DNA of 26,092 nucleotides from the NCBI GenBank assembly GCA_049974825.1, contig JBNGDJ010000024.1:1-26092 (forward strand), read 5' to 3'. Under the pieces are notes generated by a model. The model was not told the origin of the DNA. It ran no database searches and was given only the letters and a program-made list of their open reading frames with translations. Position numbers and translations under genes: made by a program. Below are positions 1 through 7,117 of the stretch, in pieces. This stretch comes from JBKHDT01 sp049974825. Its GTDB lineage: Bacteria > Pseudomonadota > Gammaproteobacteria > Halothiobacillales > Halothiobacillaceae. The first letter of the stretch is position 1. Each line of letters starts with the position of its first letter.

Positions 1-1052
1 ATGCGGCTCATGCCGCTGCCCCATTGCTCGATGTAACCCAGCTCCTTGAACACCCGGGCCAGCACTTTGTTGCGGATTTCCGAGCGGCCTTTCAAGGCTT
101 CGTTCAGGGTCAGGCCGTTGGGCAGGCCGCCGGGGGAGACGATGTTCAGTACGTCGTCGTAGATGCCGACCTTGATATCGCGCCCGGCATTGCTGTAATC
201 GCGATGCACCACGGCGTTAACCAGGGCTTCGCGGATGGCAGGAATGGGGATTTCGTAGGTTTCGGTGCGTTGCAGGCCAAGAATCTCGGCCCTCAGGTGC
301 AGGTGGTTTTTGATAAAGGCTTCGGTCTGCGCCAGTTGGCTGAACAGATCGCCCCGGTATTCCTTTTTGTCGAGAAATACGGCCATGCTGGTGCCTTTGA
401 ACCGGCTGCATTTGATTTCTACCTGTTCGTACAGCCCCAGCAGAATCATCAGGCCGTGGGTGGGGCGGTCGGTGCCCTGTTCTTCCCGGATCAGTTTTAG
501 GCTTTTCATGCGGGCGGTGTCGAGTGGCTTGCCGGCTTGCTTGAAAGCCTGAGTGAGCGGCGTGAGGTCCAGCTCGCCCAGCTCCACCTGCCAGGCGGCT
601 TGCTCATCGTAGCTTTGCAGCAGGCGCTGGCGTTCCAACTCGTGGATCATTTCCAGGCTGGCCAGGCGATTGGTGGCACCCAGGCGCACAAAAACCCCTT
701 CGTCCCGGCCGTGACTTTTCAGGTGATAGGGCAGTTGGCTTCCCCGGTGTACCTGCACCACGATCAGGGTTTTGTCTTCCAGCGTTTCCAGGTAGATGTT
801 CGGTAACAACGTTGGCTGGCACTGGCTGTAGAGCATGGAGGCAATTTGATCCATCAGATCAAACTCGTCGCCTTGCACGCCGACAACCTGGCGCTGGTCA
901 TTCACTCCGATGATCAGCTTTCCCCCACTGGTATTGGCAAAGGCCACCAGGGTTTTGGCCAGTTGCTCCCCTTTGGGGAGTTGCTGTTTGAACTCCAGGG
1001 TTTTGCCTTCGCCCTGTTGGATTTCGTCCCAGAGCGGGTGTTCAGAGCTCAT
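1..1052 (-). CDS. AlbA_2 (Schlafen-type) / GHKL ATPase-like protein, partial (C-terminus cut by window edge)
   Basis: Reading the minus strand from an ATG at 1052 gives 350 codons with no stop before the window edge, so the C-terminus is missing. Residues about 10-130 resemble the AlbA_2 (divergent AAA_4) domain, including LEFKQQLPKGE near the start and a segment reading ANTSGGKLIIGV. Residues about 270-350 resemble the RecG-like/HATPase_c_4 C-terminal domain: REALVNAVVHRDYS (about 274-287) as the N-box and a glycine-rich SPGGLPNGL segment (306-314), followed by WGSGMSR. The start codon lies inside the last codons of hsdM (11-bp overlap), so the two genes are probably translated together. AlbA_2 proteins are frequent passengers in type I restriction-modification operons, where they are proposed to act as regulators or accessory factors; the substrate is unknown. 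hsdS and hsdR are not in the window and would be expected to the left. Confidence 0.85.
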   Translation of the reverse strand, partial: MSSEHPLWDEIQQGEGKTLEFKQQLPKGEQLAKTLVAFANTSGGKLIIGVNDQRQVVGVQGDEFDLMDQIASMLYSQCQPTLLPNIYLETLEDKTLIVVQVHRGSQLPYHLKSHGRDEGVFVRLGATNRLASLEMIHELERQRLLQSYDEQAAWQVELGELDLTPLTQAFKQAGKPLDTARMKSLKLIREEQGTDRPTHGLMILLGLYEQVEIKCSRFKGTSMAVFLDKKEYRGDLFSQLAQTEAFIKNHLHLRAEILGLQRTETYEIPIPAIREALVNAVVHRDYSNAGRDIKVGIYDDVLNIVSPGGLPNGLTLNEALKGRSEIRNKVLARVFKELGYIEQWGSGMSR

Positions 1053-3216
1053 AGCCCAGGCCCCCGAGGTTTCGTTTGATCTCCGCCTCAAGTCGGTCGC
1101 TCTCGGCAAACTGTTCGCGCAGCTGCCCGGTCAGGCGCGCCATCTTTTCGGCAAAGGGCTCGCCGTCGTCTTCCTGAGCCTGAGCGCCCACGTAGCGCCC
1201 GGGTGTCAGCACAAAGTCATGCTTTTTGATCTCATCCAGGCCGGCGGATTTGCAGAAGCCTGGGATGTCTTGATAAGCCCTCTCCCTCTGGGAGAGGGTT
1301 TGGGTGAGGGCGTTGTAGATCACGTCCAGTACCGCTTCCGTCTCGGTGAGAACCTGGCGATTGTCGAAACGCAGCACGCGAATACCCTTTTCCTGGAGAT
1401 GTCGAGTTCGCTCAGCGTCCCGCTGTTCTCCCTCGACAGTCAAATGTTGACTGCCATCAAGCTCAATAATCAGCTGGTGCTCATGGCAATAAAAGTCGGC
1501 AATGTAGTTGTCGATGGGGTGCTGCCTGCGAAATTTTGCGTCAGCCACTTGGCGATTGCGTAGCAGATGCCATAGCAGGGCTTCGGCATCGGTCTGGTTT
1601 TGGCGGAGTTCGCGGGCAAATTGCAGCAGTTTGGCGGGCGTTTTGTTGCTGTTTTTGCCTTCAACACCTTCACCCCCGGCCCCTCTCCCGGTGGGAGAGG
1701 CGTGCTGGCCGGCAGATTGTTGCCAGGCATGGAAGGTGTCGGCGATCTTGGCGATGTCATCAACGGTGAAGTCGCGCAGCACCCGGTCGCGCATGAAGCC
1801 CAGGTTACGGGCGTCGATAAACAGGACTTCGCCGCGGCGGTCGCGTTTTGCACCCTCACCCCCGGTCCCTCTCCCGGAGGGAGAGGGGGGAATAGTGCCG
1901 GCTTTGTTTTTTGTCAGGAACCAGATACAGGCGGGGATCTGGGTGTTGGTGAACAATTGCCCCGGCAGGGCGACCATGCATTCGACCAGGTCTTCCTCGA
2001 TCAGCCGTTTACGAATTTCGCCTTCCCCGCCGGTGTTGGAGCTCATCGAGCCATTGGCCAGCAGCAGGGCCATGCTGCCGGCGGGCGCCAGGTGATGGAG
2101 CATGTGCTGCAGCCAGGCGAAATTGGCGTTGCCCTTGGGCGGAGTGCCGTATTGCCAGCGGGCGTCGTCGGCGAGTGATTCGCTCCACCAGTCCTTCATG
2201 TTGAACGGCGGGTTAGCCATGACGAAGTCGGCGCGCAGGTCCGGGTGCTGGTCGTCGAGGAAGCTGTCGGCGTTCTTCTTGCCGAAGTTGAAGTCGATGC
2301 CGCGGATGGCCATGTTCATGGCGGCCAGCCGCCAGGTGGTGGGGTTGGATTCCTGGCCGTAGACGGAGATGTGCTTGCGCTGTTCGGCGGGGTCGTAGTG
2401 CTGCTCTTTTGCGTGTTCCTCGATGAACCGATCGGAGGAGACGAAGAAACCGCCGGAGCCCATGGCCGGGTCAAACACGCGGCCCGAGTAGGGTTCGAGC
2501 ATTTCGGTGATCAGGGTGACGATGCTCTTCGGCGTGTAGTACTGCCCGCCCTGCTTGCCTTCGGCCAGGGCGAACTGGCCGAGGAAGTATTCGTAGACGT
2601 GGCCGAGGATGTCCTTGCTGTGCAGGTTCAGCTCCTCGCCGTCCTGGACCGGGCGGGTGAAGGAGGTATCCGAGAAGGTGTTGATCAACCCGAGCAGCTT
2701 GTCATTGTCCAACTGGTACTGACTGATGCGGTTGAGGATGCCCTTGAGCTTGGCGTTGCTCTTCTCGATCTCCTCCAGGGCGTTGTCGATCAGCCAGGAG
2801 ACCGAGCGTAGCTTGATGTCGTTTCCCTGCTCGTCCTGCCATAGCACGCTGCCGACCGGCAGCACGGCCTTTTCCTTGAGGGTGCGCCAGCGGGCGGGCT
2901 TGGGCACCCAGAAGACGTTGGCCTCGCGGTAGTAGTCCAGTACCTCCAGTTCCTCTTCCAGCGCCTGTTGGTATTCGGCGTCGGAGTCGAAGTCCTCCCG
3001 TGGGAGGTAGTAGATGTTGTCCTCCCGGTCGAACTGGAACAGCGCGCGCAACTGGCGCTGGCGCTCCTCGAAGGCATCCGAGACGTACTTGAGGAAGATC
3101 AGGCCGAGCACGACGTGCTTGTAGTTGGCGGCATCCAGGTTGGCGCGCAACTTGTCGGCGGCCGACCAGAGCTTGGCGTCCAGGTCGTTCAGGAATTGCT
3201 GTTCCATGTTGTTCAT
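1042..3216 (-). CDS. hsdM: Type I restriction-modification DNA methyltransferase HsdM with embedded DUF559 module
   Basis: N6-adenine methyltransferase subunit of a type I R-M system; it methylates the site chosen by HsdS and partners HsdR. I place the start at the ATG at 3216, preceded by GAGGGA at a good distance, giving 724 aa. The longer frame to 3276 adds a poor 20-residue leader. The N-terminal helical domain (residues 1-130) is followed by the methylase fold: SAM-binding motif DPAMGSGGF (249-257) and catalytic NPPF (335-338). Two stretches foreign to the family interrupt the C-terminal part. One is a repeat-encoded 16-residue insert (about 441-456). The other is a block (about 507-646) made of a repeat peptide, a DUF559 nuclease-like domain and a second repeat peptide. 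Normal HsdM sequence resumes at DIPGFCKS and ends GLGYEL. All insertions keep the frame, so the enzyme could still be made, but activity is unproven. The gene starts 65 bp after rsgA on the same strand. Confidence 0.92.
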   Translation of the reverse strand: MNNMEQQFLNDLDAKLWSAADKLRANLDAANYKHVVLGLIFLKYVSDAFEERQRQLRALFQFDREDNIYYLPREDFDSDAEYQQALEEELEVLDYYREANVFWVPKPARWRTLKEKAVLPVGSVLWQDEQGNDIKLRSVSWLIDNALEEIEKSNAKLKGILNRISQYQLDNDKLLGLINTFSDTSFTRPVQDGEELNLHSKDILGHVYEYFLGQFALAEGKQGGQYYTPKSIVTLITEMLEPYSGRVFDPAMGSGGFFVSSDRFIEEHAKEQHYDPAEQRKHISVYGQESNPTTWRLAAMNMAIRGIDFNFGKKNADSFLDDQHPDLRADFVMANPPFNMKDWWSESLADDARWQYGTPPKGNANFAWLQHMLHHLAPAGSMALLLANGSMSSNTGGEGEIRKRLIEEDLVECMVALPGQLFTNTQIPACIWFLTKNKAGTIPPSPSGRGTGGEGAKRDRRGEVLFIDARNLGFMRDRVLRDFTVDDIAKIADTFHAWQQSAGQHASPTGRGAGGEGVEGKNSNKTPAKLLQFARELRQNQTDAEALLWHLLRNRQVADAKFRRQHPIDNYIADFYCHEHQLIIELDGSQHLTVEGEQRDAERTRHLQEKGIRVLRFDNRQVLTETEAVLDVIYNALTQTLSQRERAYQDIPGFCKSAGLDEIKKHDFVLTPGRYVGAQAQEDDGEPFAEKMARLTGQLREQFAESDRLEAEIKRNLGGLGYEL
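1278..1312 (-). repeat. Palindromic repeat copy A (distal border of DUF559 module)
   Basis: A 9-bp arm CCCTCTCCC (1278-1286) and its complement GGGAGAGGG (1290-1298) surround a 3-nt loop and are followed by TTTGGGTGAGGGC. The copy lies in the opposite orientation to copies B and C. In the hsdM frame it is translated as ALTQTLSQRER. Confidence 0.85.
1665..1702 (+). repeat. Palindromic repeat copy B (proximal border of DUF559 module)
   Basis: CACCTTCACCCCCGG leads into arms CCTCTCCC (1682-1689) and GGGAGAGG (1693-1700) around GGT. It has the same orientation as copy C and is inverted relative to copy A. In the hsdM frame it encodes SPTGRGAGGEGV. Confidence 0.85.
1851..1892 (+). repeat. Palindromic repeat copy C (solo insertion in hsdM)
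   Basis: CACCCTCACCCCCGG leads into arms CCCTCTCCC (1867-1875) and GGGAGAGGG (1879-1887) around GGA. In the hsdM frame it encodes PPSPSGRGTGGEGA. It sits about 150 bp from copy B, and the sequence between them encodes ordinary HsdM residues (FIDARNLGFMRDRV and following). It is therefore a separate repeat insertion with no cargo. Confidence 0.85.
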
Positions 3217-3281
3217 ACAGTCCCTCGTGGATACACAAGATGGGGGCGTAACGGGCAGCCCGGGAGGGGCGGCCACACCGA

Positions 3282-4259
3282 TTACCGCGTGCCTAGCAAC
3301 AATTGCGCGCGCAGGGCGCGATAACTTTCAAGCCGGCGTGGTTCGAGCGTGCCGGAGGCGACCGCTTCACGCACGGCGCAGCCGGGTTCGTGGTCGTGAC
3401 TGCAGTTGGCAAAGCGGCAGTGCTCGGCGTGGGCGAGGATGTCCGGGAAAGCCTGGTCGATCGATTCGGCACGCGGGGCGCGCGGTGTGAAGTCGCGTAC
3501 GCCGGGGGCGTCGATCAGCATGCCGCCACCGGGCAGGTGGTAGAGGGTGCTGGTTCGGGTGGTGTGCCGGCCTTCGCCGCTGTGTTCGGACAGTGCTGCG
3601 ATGGCGATGTCGCCGGCTTCGGGGACGAGCCACCGGGTCAGGGAGGACTTGCCCACGCCAGACAGTCCCACCAGCAGGCTGCAGTGGCCGGCCAGGATGT
3701 CGCGCAGTGCATCGAGTCCAATGCCTTGTTGAACGCTGATGTCCAGGCAGGGAATGCCCAGTGCCTGCCAGGTTTGCAGCGCCTTCTGCTCCGGCGAATC
3801 GACCGGGCTTTCGGGCAGCAGGTCGATCTTGTTGCGCAGGATAACGGGGCGGGCGGGCAGATCCAGCGCGGCGACCATGGCCTGTTCAACAACGCCCGGG
3901 TTCATGGCCGGGCGGGGCGCCACCATGATCACGACCTGGTCGAGATTGGCGGCCATCAGCCGTTCCCGCCCGTGGGTGTCAGGGCGGACCAGCAGCGAAT
4001 CGCGCGGCTTGAGCGCCTCGATCCGGGCGCCTCCCTCGTCGTCTTCGGTCCAGCCGATCCGGTCGCCGGTGGCCAGCGCGCCCAGGGTTCGGCGGGTATG
4101 GGCGCGCAGTCGCCGGCCGGTCTGGTTGTCTTCGACCATCAGTTGCTTGCCGTGGTGGGCCACCACCAGTCCGTCGCGCAGGTCGCCGCGGTCTGCTTCG
4201 CGCCGTTGCCGATCACGGATATTGCGCTGCTGGTTGCGACTGAGGCGGTTCCGGGCCAT
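3282..4259 (-). CDS. rsgA: Ribosome small-subunit-dependent GTPase RsgA (YjeQ)
   Basis: Circularly permuted GTPase that assists late maturation of the 30S subunit in the cytoplasm. The 325-residue protein has the expected order: an N-terminal OB-like domain (about 28-90), then G4 NKID (143-146), then the P-loop G1 GLSGVGKSS (198-206), then G3 DAPG (250-253). The C-terminal zinc site has the canonical spacing: C281, C286, H288 and C294. Its ATG is 3 bp beyond the mgtE stop codon, so translation is probably coupled to mgtE. In many gammaproteobacteria rsgA is a neighbour of orn. Here orn is nearby (about 2.3 kb away) but on the other strand. Confidence 0.97.
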   Translation of the reverse strand: MARNRLSRNQQRNIRDRQRREADRGDLRDGLVVAHHGKQLMVEDNQTGRRLRAHTRRTLGALATGDRIGWTEDDEGGARIEALKPRDSLLVRPDTHGRERLMAANLDQVVIMVAPRPAMNPGVVEQAMVAALDLPARPVILRNKIDLLPESPVDSPEQKALQTWQALGIPCLDISVQQGIGLDALRDILAGHCSLLVGLSGVGKSSLTRWLVPEAGDIAIAALSEHSGEGRHTTRTSTLYHLPGGGMLIDAPGVRDFTPRAPRAESIDQAFPDILAHAEHCRFANCSHDHEPGCAVREAVASGTLEPRRLESYRALRAQLLLGTR

Positions 4260-4262
4260 GAC

Positions 4263-5705
4263 TTAGAGCAGGAACAGGGTGGCGAGTCCGAGGAAGATGA
4301 AGAATCCTCCGGAGTCGGTGATGGCGGTAATCATGACCGAGCTGCCGAGGGCTGGATCCCGGCCCAGGCGTGCCCGCACCACCGGGATGGTCACCCCGAA
4401 CAGCGCGGCGACGAGGAAGTTCAGCGTCACGGCCGCAAGCATGACCAGGCCCAGTGGCAGGTCCTGGTAGAGCAGGTAGGTCACCCCGGCGAGCACACCG
4501 CCCCAGATCAGTCCATTGATGGCGGCGATACGAAGCTCCTTGAAGTAGAGCACCATCACGTCATGGCGTTCGAGGTGCCGGAAGGCCAGCTCCCGAACGA
4601 TCATGGTGATGGTCTGGTTGCCGACATTGCCGCCCATGCCGGCGACGATGGGCATCAGGGCTGCAAGGGCGACCAGCTGCTGGATCGATCCCTCGAACAG
4701 TCCGATTACTCGCGAGGCCACGATCGCGGTGACCAGGTTGACGGCCAGCCAGGGCGCACGGTTTCGGACACTCTGGCGCACCGGGGCGAAGAGGTCTTCT
4801 TCCTCGCGCAGGCCGCCGCGCGTGAGTTGGGCTTCCTCGCTGGTTTCATGGATGTGGTGGACGATCTCGTCGACGGTGATGCGGCCGATCAGCCGGCCGT
4901 TCTCGTCGATCACCGGCGCGCTGATCAGGTCGTAGCGTTCAAAGGCGTCGGCGGCGTCCCGCGCCGGATCCCGCGGACGAAAGGCATGGGCTTCCCGCGT
5001 CATCACGTCGGCCACGGGGGTGTCCGGGGCGTTGACCAGCAGCGTTTTCAGGTGCACCAGGCCGCGGAAGATGCCGTCACGGTCGGTCACGAACAGCTTG
5101 TCCGTGTGGTTGGGCAGGGCGGTGAATCGGCGAAGGTATCGAAGCACTGTCTCGATGGTCACGTCTTCGCGCACCGTGATCTGGTCAAAGTCCATTAGCG
5201 CCCCGACTGAGTCGTCCGGGCAGGACATGGCCAGTCGCAGACGCCAGCCCTCTTCGGAGGGCAGGGCGTTGAGCACATCTTCCATGATCTGCTCGGGGAT
5301 GTCCGGCGCCAGGTCCGCCAGCTCGTCGGCGCTCAGCGTACCGGCCGCCTGCCGGATCTCGTCCTGATCCATGGCCCGAATCAGGCTTTCGCGAACTGAG
5401 TCCGAGACCTCCAGCAAAACCTCGCCGTCCTGGTCCGCCTGCACCAGTTCCCAAACCACCATGCGCTCGGCCAGTGGCAGTGCCTCAAGCAGTACGGCGA
5501 TGTCTGCCGCATGAAGCCGCTCCAGCTGATGAGCCAGCCGAGCCAGGTTTTGCCGGTGCACGATGCTGCCTACCAGGTCCTGCCGGGGGCTCTCCTGCTG
5601 CTGGCGCACCAGTTGTTCGGTCATGCGGTTGCGCCCGAGCGTTTCGTGCACGTCGTGGATAATGCGCTGCAGTTCCTGGTAGCGGATCTTGTGCTTGTTG
5701 GCCAT
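4263..5705 (-). CDS. mgtE: Magnesium transporter MgtE
   Basis: Inner-membrane Mg2+ channel/transporter of 480 residues, the usual family length. The N-terminal MgtE_N superhelical domain (about 50-155) is followed by a CBS pair (about 170-225 and 230-290), a connecting helix, and five predicted membrane segments from residue about 318 to the end. The conserved pore segment MPIVAGMGGNVGNQ (351-364) and the last-helix acidic residue D464 in ITDSGGF are present; the latter corresponds to the pore aspartate of characterised MgtE. In the family, cytoplasmic Mg2+ binding between the N and CBS domains closes the channel. No clear Shine-Dalgarno precedes the ATG at 5705. A hairpin-rich spacer lies upstream, but no Mg2+ riboswitch was recognised. 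rsgA follows after 3 bp. Confidence 0.96.
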   Translation of the reverse strand: MANKHKIRYQELQRIIHDVHETLGRNRMTEQLVRQQQESPRQDLVGSIVHRQNLARLAHQLERLHAADIAVLLEALPLAERMVVWELVQADQDGEVLLEVSDSVRESLIRAMDQDEIRQAAGTLSADELADLAPDIPEQIMEDVLNALPSEEGWRLRLAMSCPDDSVGALMDFDQITVREDVTIETVLRYLRRFTALPNHTDKLFVTDRDGIFRGLVHLKTLLVNAPDTPVADVMTREAHAFRPRDPARDAADAFERYDLISAPVIDENGRLIGRITVDEIVHHIHETSEEAQLTRGGLREEEDLFAPVRQSVRNRAPWLAVNLVTAIVASRVIGLFEGSIQQLVALAALMPIVAGMGGNVGNQTITMIVRELAFRHLERHDVMVLYFKELRIAAINGLIWGGVLAGVTYLLYQDLPLGLVMLAAVTLNFLVAALFGVTIPVVRARLGRDPALGSSVMITAITDSGGFFIFLGLATLFLL

Positions 5706-5777
5706 GCGGGTGTTCTTGCGGGCGCTGTGTCAATCAGCAGGCATCAGTGGAAGGCACTTGGAAAATCCTTTTGGGAG

Positions 5778-5972
5778 CCTCGAAAAACCACTTCCCTGTG
5801 GTTTTTCGAGGTCGTCATTCGCGGGAGACCCGCGAATGACTCACGCAATTTCAATCGCTTGCGCGCTTGATGCGTTGGGGCATCCCTGCCCCAAAGGGCA
5901 CCTCGAAAGGTTTTTCGAGATGCCCTTTCGAGATTCCCCAATCAGGAAACTCTGCATTCGTGCAGAGATTCC
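5778..5972. repeat. Tandem array of five intergenic hairpins
   Basis: Five inverted repeats fill most of the pcd-mgtE spacer. H1 is 5778-5811 (perfect 14-bp stem, 6-nt loop). H2 is 5814-5840 (perfect 12-bp stem, loop AGA). H3 is 5875-5894 (8-bp stem TTGGGGCA, loop TCCC). H4 is 5893-5928 (16-bp stem with one mismatch, loop GGTT). H5 is 5945-5972 (11 of 12 pairs, loop TTCG). H1 and H4 share GGTTTTTCGAG (5800-5810 and 5909-5919). There is no open frame of interest. On the minus strand the array lies after the pcd stop and before mgtE. Terminator, RNA-processing or REP-like roles are all possible. Confidence 0.8.
5945..5972. repeat. TGCA-core hairpin, copy 1
   Basis: Arms GGAAACTCTGCA (5945-5956) and TGCAGAGATTCC (5961-5972) around TTCG, with one A-A mismatch. 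The core TGCATTCGTGCA matches the reverse complement of the cores at 10147-10158 and 26050-26061, whereas the outer arms differ. Confidence 0.7.
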
Positions 5973-5985
5973 CTGGGCATCTGGC

Positions 5986-6276
5986 CTAGGCATCTGGCTT
6001 GAGCGTGTCGATCCGCTCGGCCAGTTGGAAATCCCGTTCGGTCAGTCCGCCGGCATCGTGAGTGGTCAGAGCAATGGTACAGCGACCGTAGCCGAGCGTG
6101 ATGTCGGGATGATGATCCATTGCTTCGGCATGATGGCCGACGGCGTTGACGAACAGCAGGGCGCTGGTGAAGTCGGGGAAACGGTCGTTTCGTTCGAGCC
6201 GGCGTCCGCCGTCTGTAAGCTGCCAGCCATCCTGCAGGCGGCCCATCTGGTTTTCGGGGTTGTCAATGATGCGCAT
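5986..6276 (-). CDS. phhB: Pterin-4a-carbinolamine dehydratase (PCD/DCoH family)
   Basis: Small cytoplasmic enzyme that dehydrates 4a-hydroxytetrahydrobiopterin, recycling the pterin cofactor of aromatic amino-acid hydroxylases. In bacteria lacking such a hydroxylase the role is less clear. The 96-residue protein is the normal length. It carries the signature AMDHHPDI (about 52-59) with the catalytic HHP, and after it the third histidine in LTTHDAGGLTERD (about 70-82). No phenylalanine hydroxylase gene is visible nearby. The ATG at 6276 is preceded by GGGAA at about 9-13 nt and sits just after a plausible promoter. An alternative ATG at 6246 would remove ten poorly conserved residues. The gene is divergent from orn. 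The symbol is by family; pcd is equally appropriate. Confidence 0.92.
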   Translation of the reverse strand: MRIIDNPENQMGRLQDGWQLTDGGRRLERNDRFPDFTSALLFVNAVGHHAEAMDHHPDITLGYGRCTIALTTHDAGGLTERDFQLAERIDTLKPDA

Positions 6277-6291
6277 ATGATGACGATTCCC

Positions 6292-6320
6292 ATTACAATT
6301 GTGGCTTCGACGGAAGTCGA
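6292..6320 (-). promoter_or_regulatory. Probable sigma70 promoter of the dehydratase gene
   Basis: On the minus strand, TCGACT (6320-6315) is separated by 17 bp from TGTAAT (6297-6292). These match the -35 and -10 consensus at 4/6 and 5/6 positions. The predicted transcript start would leave only about 9 nt before the ATG at 6276. Confidence 0.4.
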
Positions 6321-6441
6321 CGAAGATGCCGACCTCCGCGTTCAGGGCTTCGTGCCAGGGTTTCTTGCGTCCCGGTCCTTTGGCCGGCAGGCCATGATAA
6401 CGTGAAAGCGATGTCAGGCGCCTGAATGCGCGTCAGCCCTG

Positions 6442-6471
6442 GGGAATCTCTGCATTGAGGCCAAGATTCCC
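6442..6471. repeat. Decayed TGCA-type hairpin in the dehydratase-orn spacer
   Basis: GGGAATCT (6442-6449) pairs with AGATTCCC (6464-6471) around a 14-nt loop beginning CTGCATT. The left half resembles the arm of the hairpin at 5945-5972 (GAATCTCTGCA against the reverse complement of its right arm), so this looks like an eroded relative. Confidence 0.45.
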
Positions 6472-6481
6472 AGAATCGCAT

Positions 6482-6499
6482 CCCGAAAAAAATTTCGGG
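6482..6499. other. Short inverted repeat upstream of orn
   Basis: CCCGAAA (6482-6488) and TTTCGGG (6493-6499) flank AAAA, a perfect 7-bp stem. It lies about 60 bp before orn. No downstream T-tract on the plus strand supports termination. On the minus strand it precedes nothing but the spacer. Its function is unclear. Confidence 0.45.
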
Positions 6500-6558
6500 T
6501 CGCCCCAAATCAAACCCACGCCACCGCCCATCCGGGCAAGACGACAAGGCCGTCCGAA

Positions 6559-7104
6559 ATGTCCAATCCCGAAGAGAACCTGATCTGGATCGACCTGGAA
6601 ATGACCGGTCTGGATCCCGAGCGCGACCGGATTATCGAGGTCGCCACGCTGGTCACCGACAAGCATCTGAATGTCCTGGCCCAAGGGCCGGTGCTCGCCG
6701 TTCATCAGGAAGACGCTGTGCTCAACGCCATGGACGAGTGGAACACGCGTACCCACGGCGAAAACGGCCTGACGGCCCGGGTACGCGCCAGTGACCTGAC
6801 CGAAGCCGAGGCCGAGGCACAGACTCTGGCCTTTCTGCGCCAGTGGGTTCCGGCGGGGCACTCGCCGATGTGCGGCAACAGCATCTGCCAGGACCGGCGT
6901 TTCATGGCGCGTCTGATGCCCGAGCTGGAGGCCTATTTTCACTACCGCAACCTGGATGTCTCCACCATCAAGGAAATTGCCCGTCGCTGGTTTCCCGAGG
7001 TGGCGGCCGGCCTGAAAAAGACCAGCAGTCACCAGGCGCTCGACGACATCCGGGCATCCATCGCGGAGCTCAACTATTACCGCGAACATATCCTGCGGGC
7101 CTGA
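6559..7104 (+). CDS. orn: Oligoribonuclease Orn
   Basis: DEDDh-family 3'-to-5' exoribonuclease that degrades 2-5-nt RNA fragments and the dinucleotide pGpG left by EAL phosphodiesterases. It is 181 residues, as in E. coli, with the catalytic set in the same positions: D12 and E14 in WIDLEMTGLD, D112 in NSICQDRRF, H158 and D163 in SSHQALDDI. The ATG at 6559 is preceded by a modest AAGG. It begins a compact plus-strand run, with rpfE following after 13 bp. Its ability to clear pGpG gives a functional link to the c-di-GMP genes at 10223-15366. Confidence 0.97.
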   Translation: MSNPEENLIWIDLEMTGLDPERDRIIEVATLVTDKHLNVLAQGPVLAVHQEDAVLNAMDEWNTRTHGENGLTARVRASDLTEAEAEAQTLAFLRQWVPAGHSPMCGNSICQDRRFMARLMPELEAYFHYRNLDVSTIKEIARRWFPEVAAGLKKTSSHQALDDIRASIAELNYYREHILRA

Positions 7105-7117
7105 AGGGGAGAAAAAC

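Larger units (their letters stand above)
1278..1702 (-). mobile_element. Repeat-bounded DUF559 nuclease-like module inserted in hsdM
   Basis: The block is bounded by inverted copies of a palindromic repeat (1278-1312 and 1665-1702). It encodes a DUF559/VSR-like domain at hsdM residues about 521-640. Visible family features are the N-terminal LLQFARELRQNQTDAEALLW and the PD-(D/E)xK-like core: D574 in IADFYCHEH, then E585 and D587 in IIELDGSQH. These acidic residues are intact. The module has no ATG of its own in this frame, and the only GTG lies inside the domain, so it appears to be expressed only as part of HsdM. Flanking HsdM sequence (…FHAWQQ before, DIPGFCKS after) looks continuous once the block is removed. 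This suggests insertion, although no target-site duplication was established. DUF559 genes bordered by this kind of GC-rich palindrome are, to my memory, scattered in many proteobacterial genomes. The mechanism of movement is unknown. Confidence 0.7.

Noticed and set aside
1278..1892. CRISPR-like repeats
   Set aside because: There are only three copies, in mixed orientation and with unequal spacing, and the spacers are coding sequence of hsdM.
3303..5198. A 631-codon open frame on the plus strand across rsgA and mgtE
   Set aside because: It lies antisense to two confidently identified genes and has low-complexity, non-family composition typical of GC-rich shadow frames.
5706..5985. Mg2+ (M-box/ykoK) riboswitch upstream of mgtE
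   Set aside because: The spacer folds into separate simple hairpins. The conserved multi-helix M-box elements were not recognisable.
6293..6547. An 84-codon minus-strand frame upstream of the dehydratase gene
   Set aside because: It has no family resemblance and no ribosome site. It overlaps hairpins and the likely dehydratase promoter.
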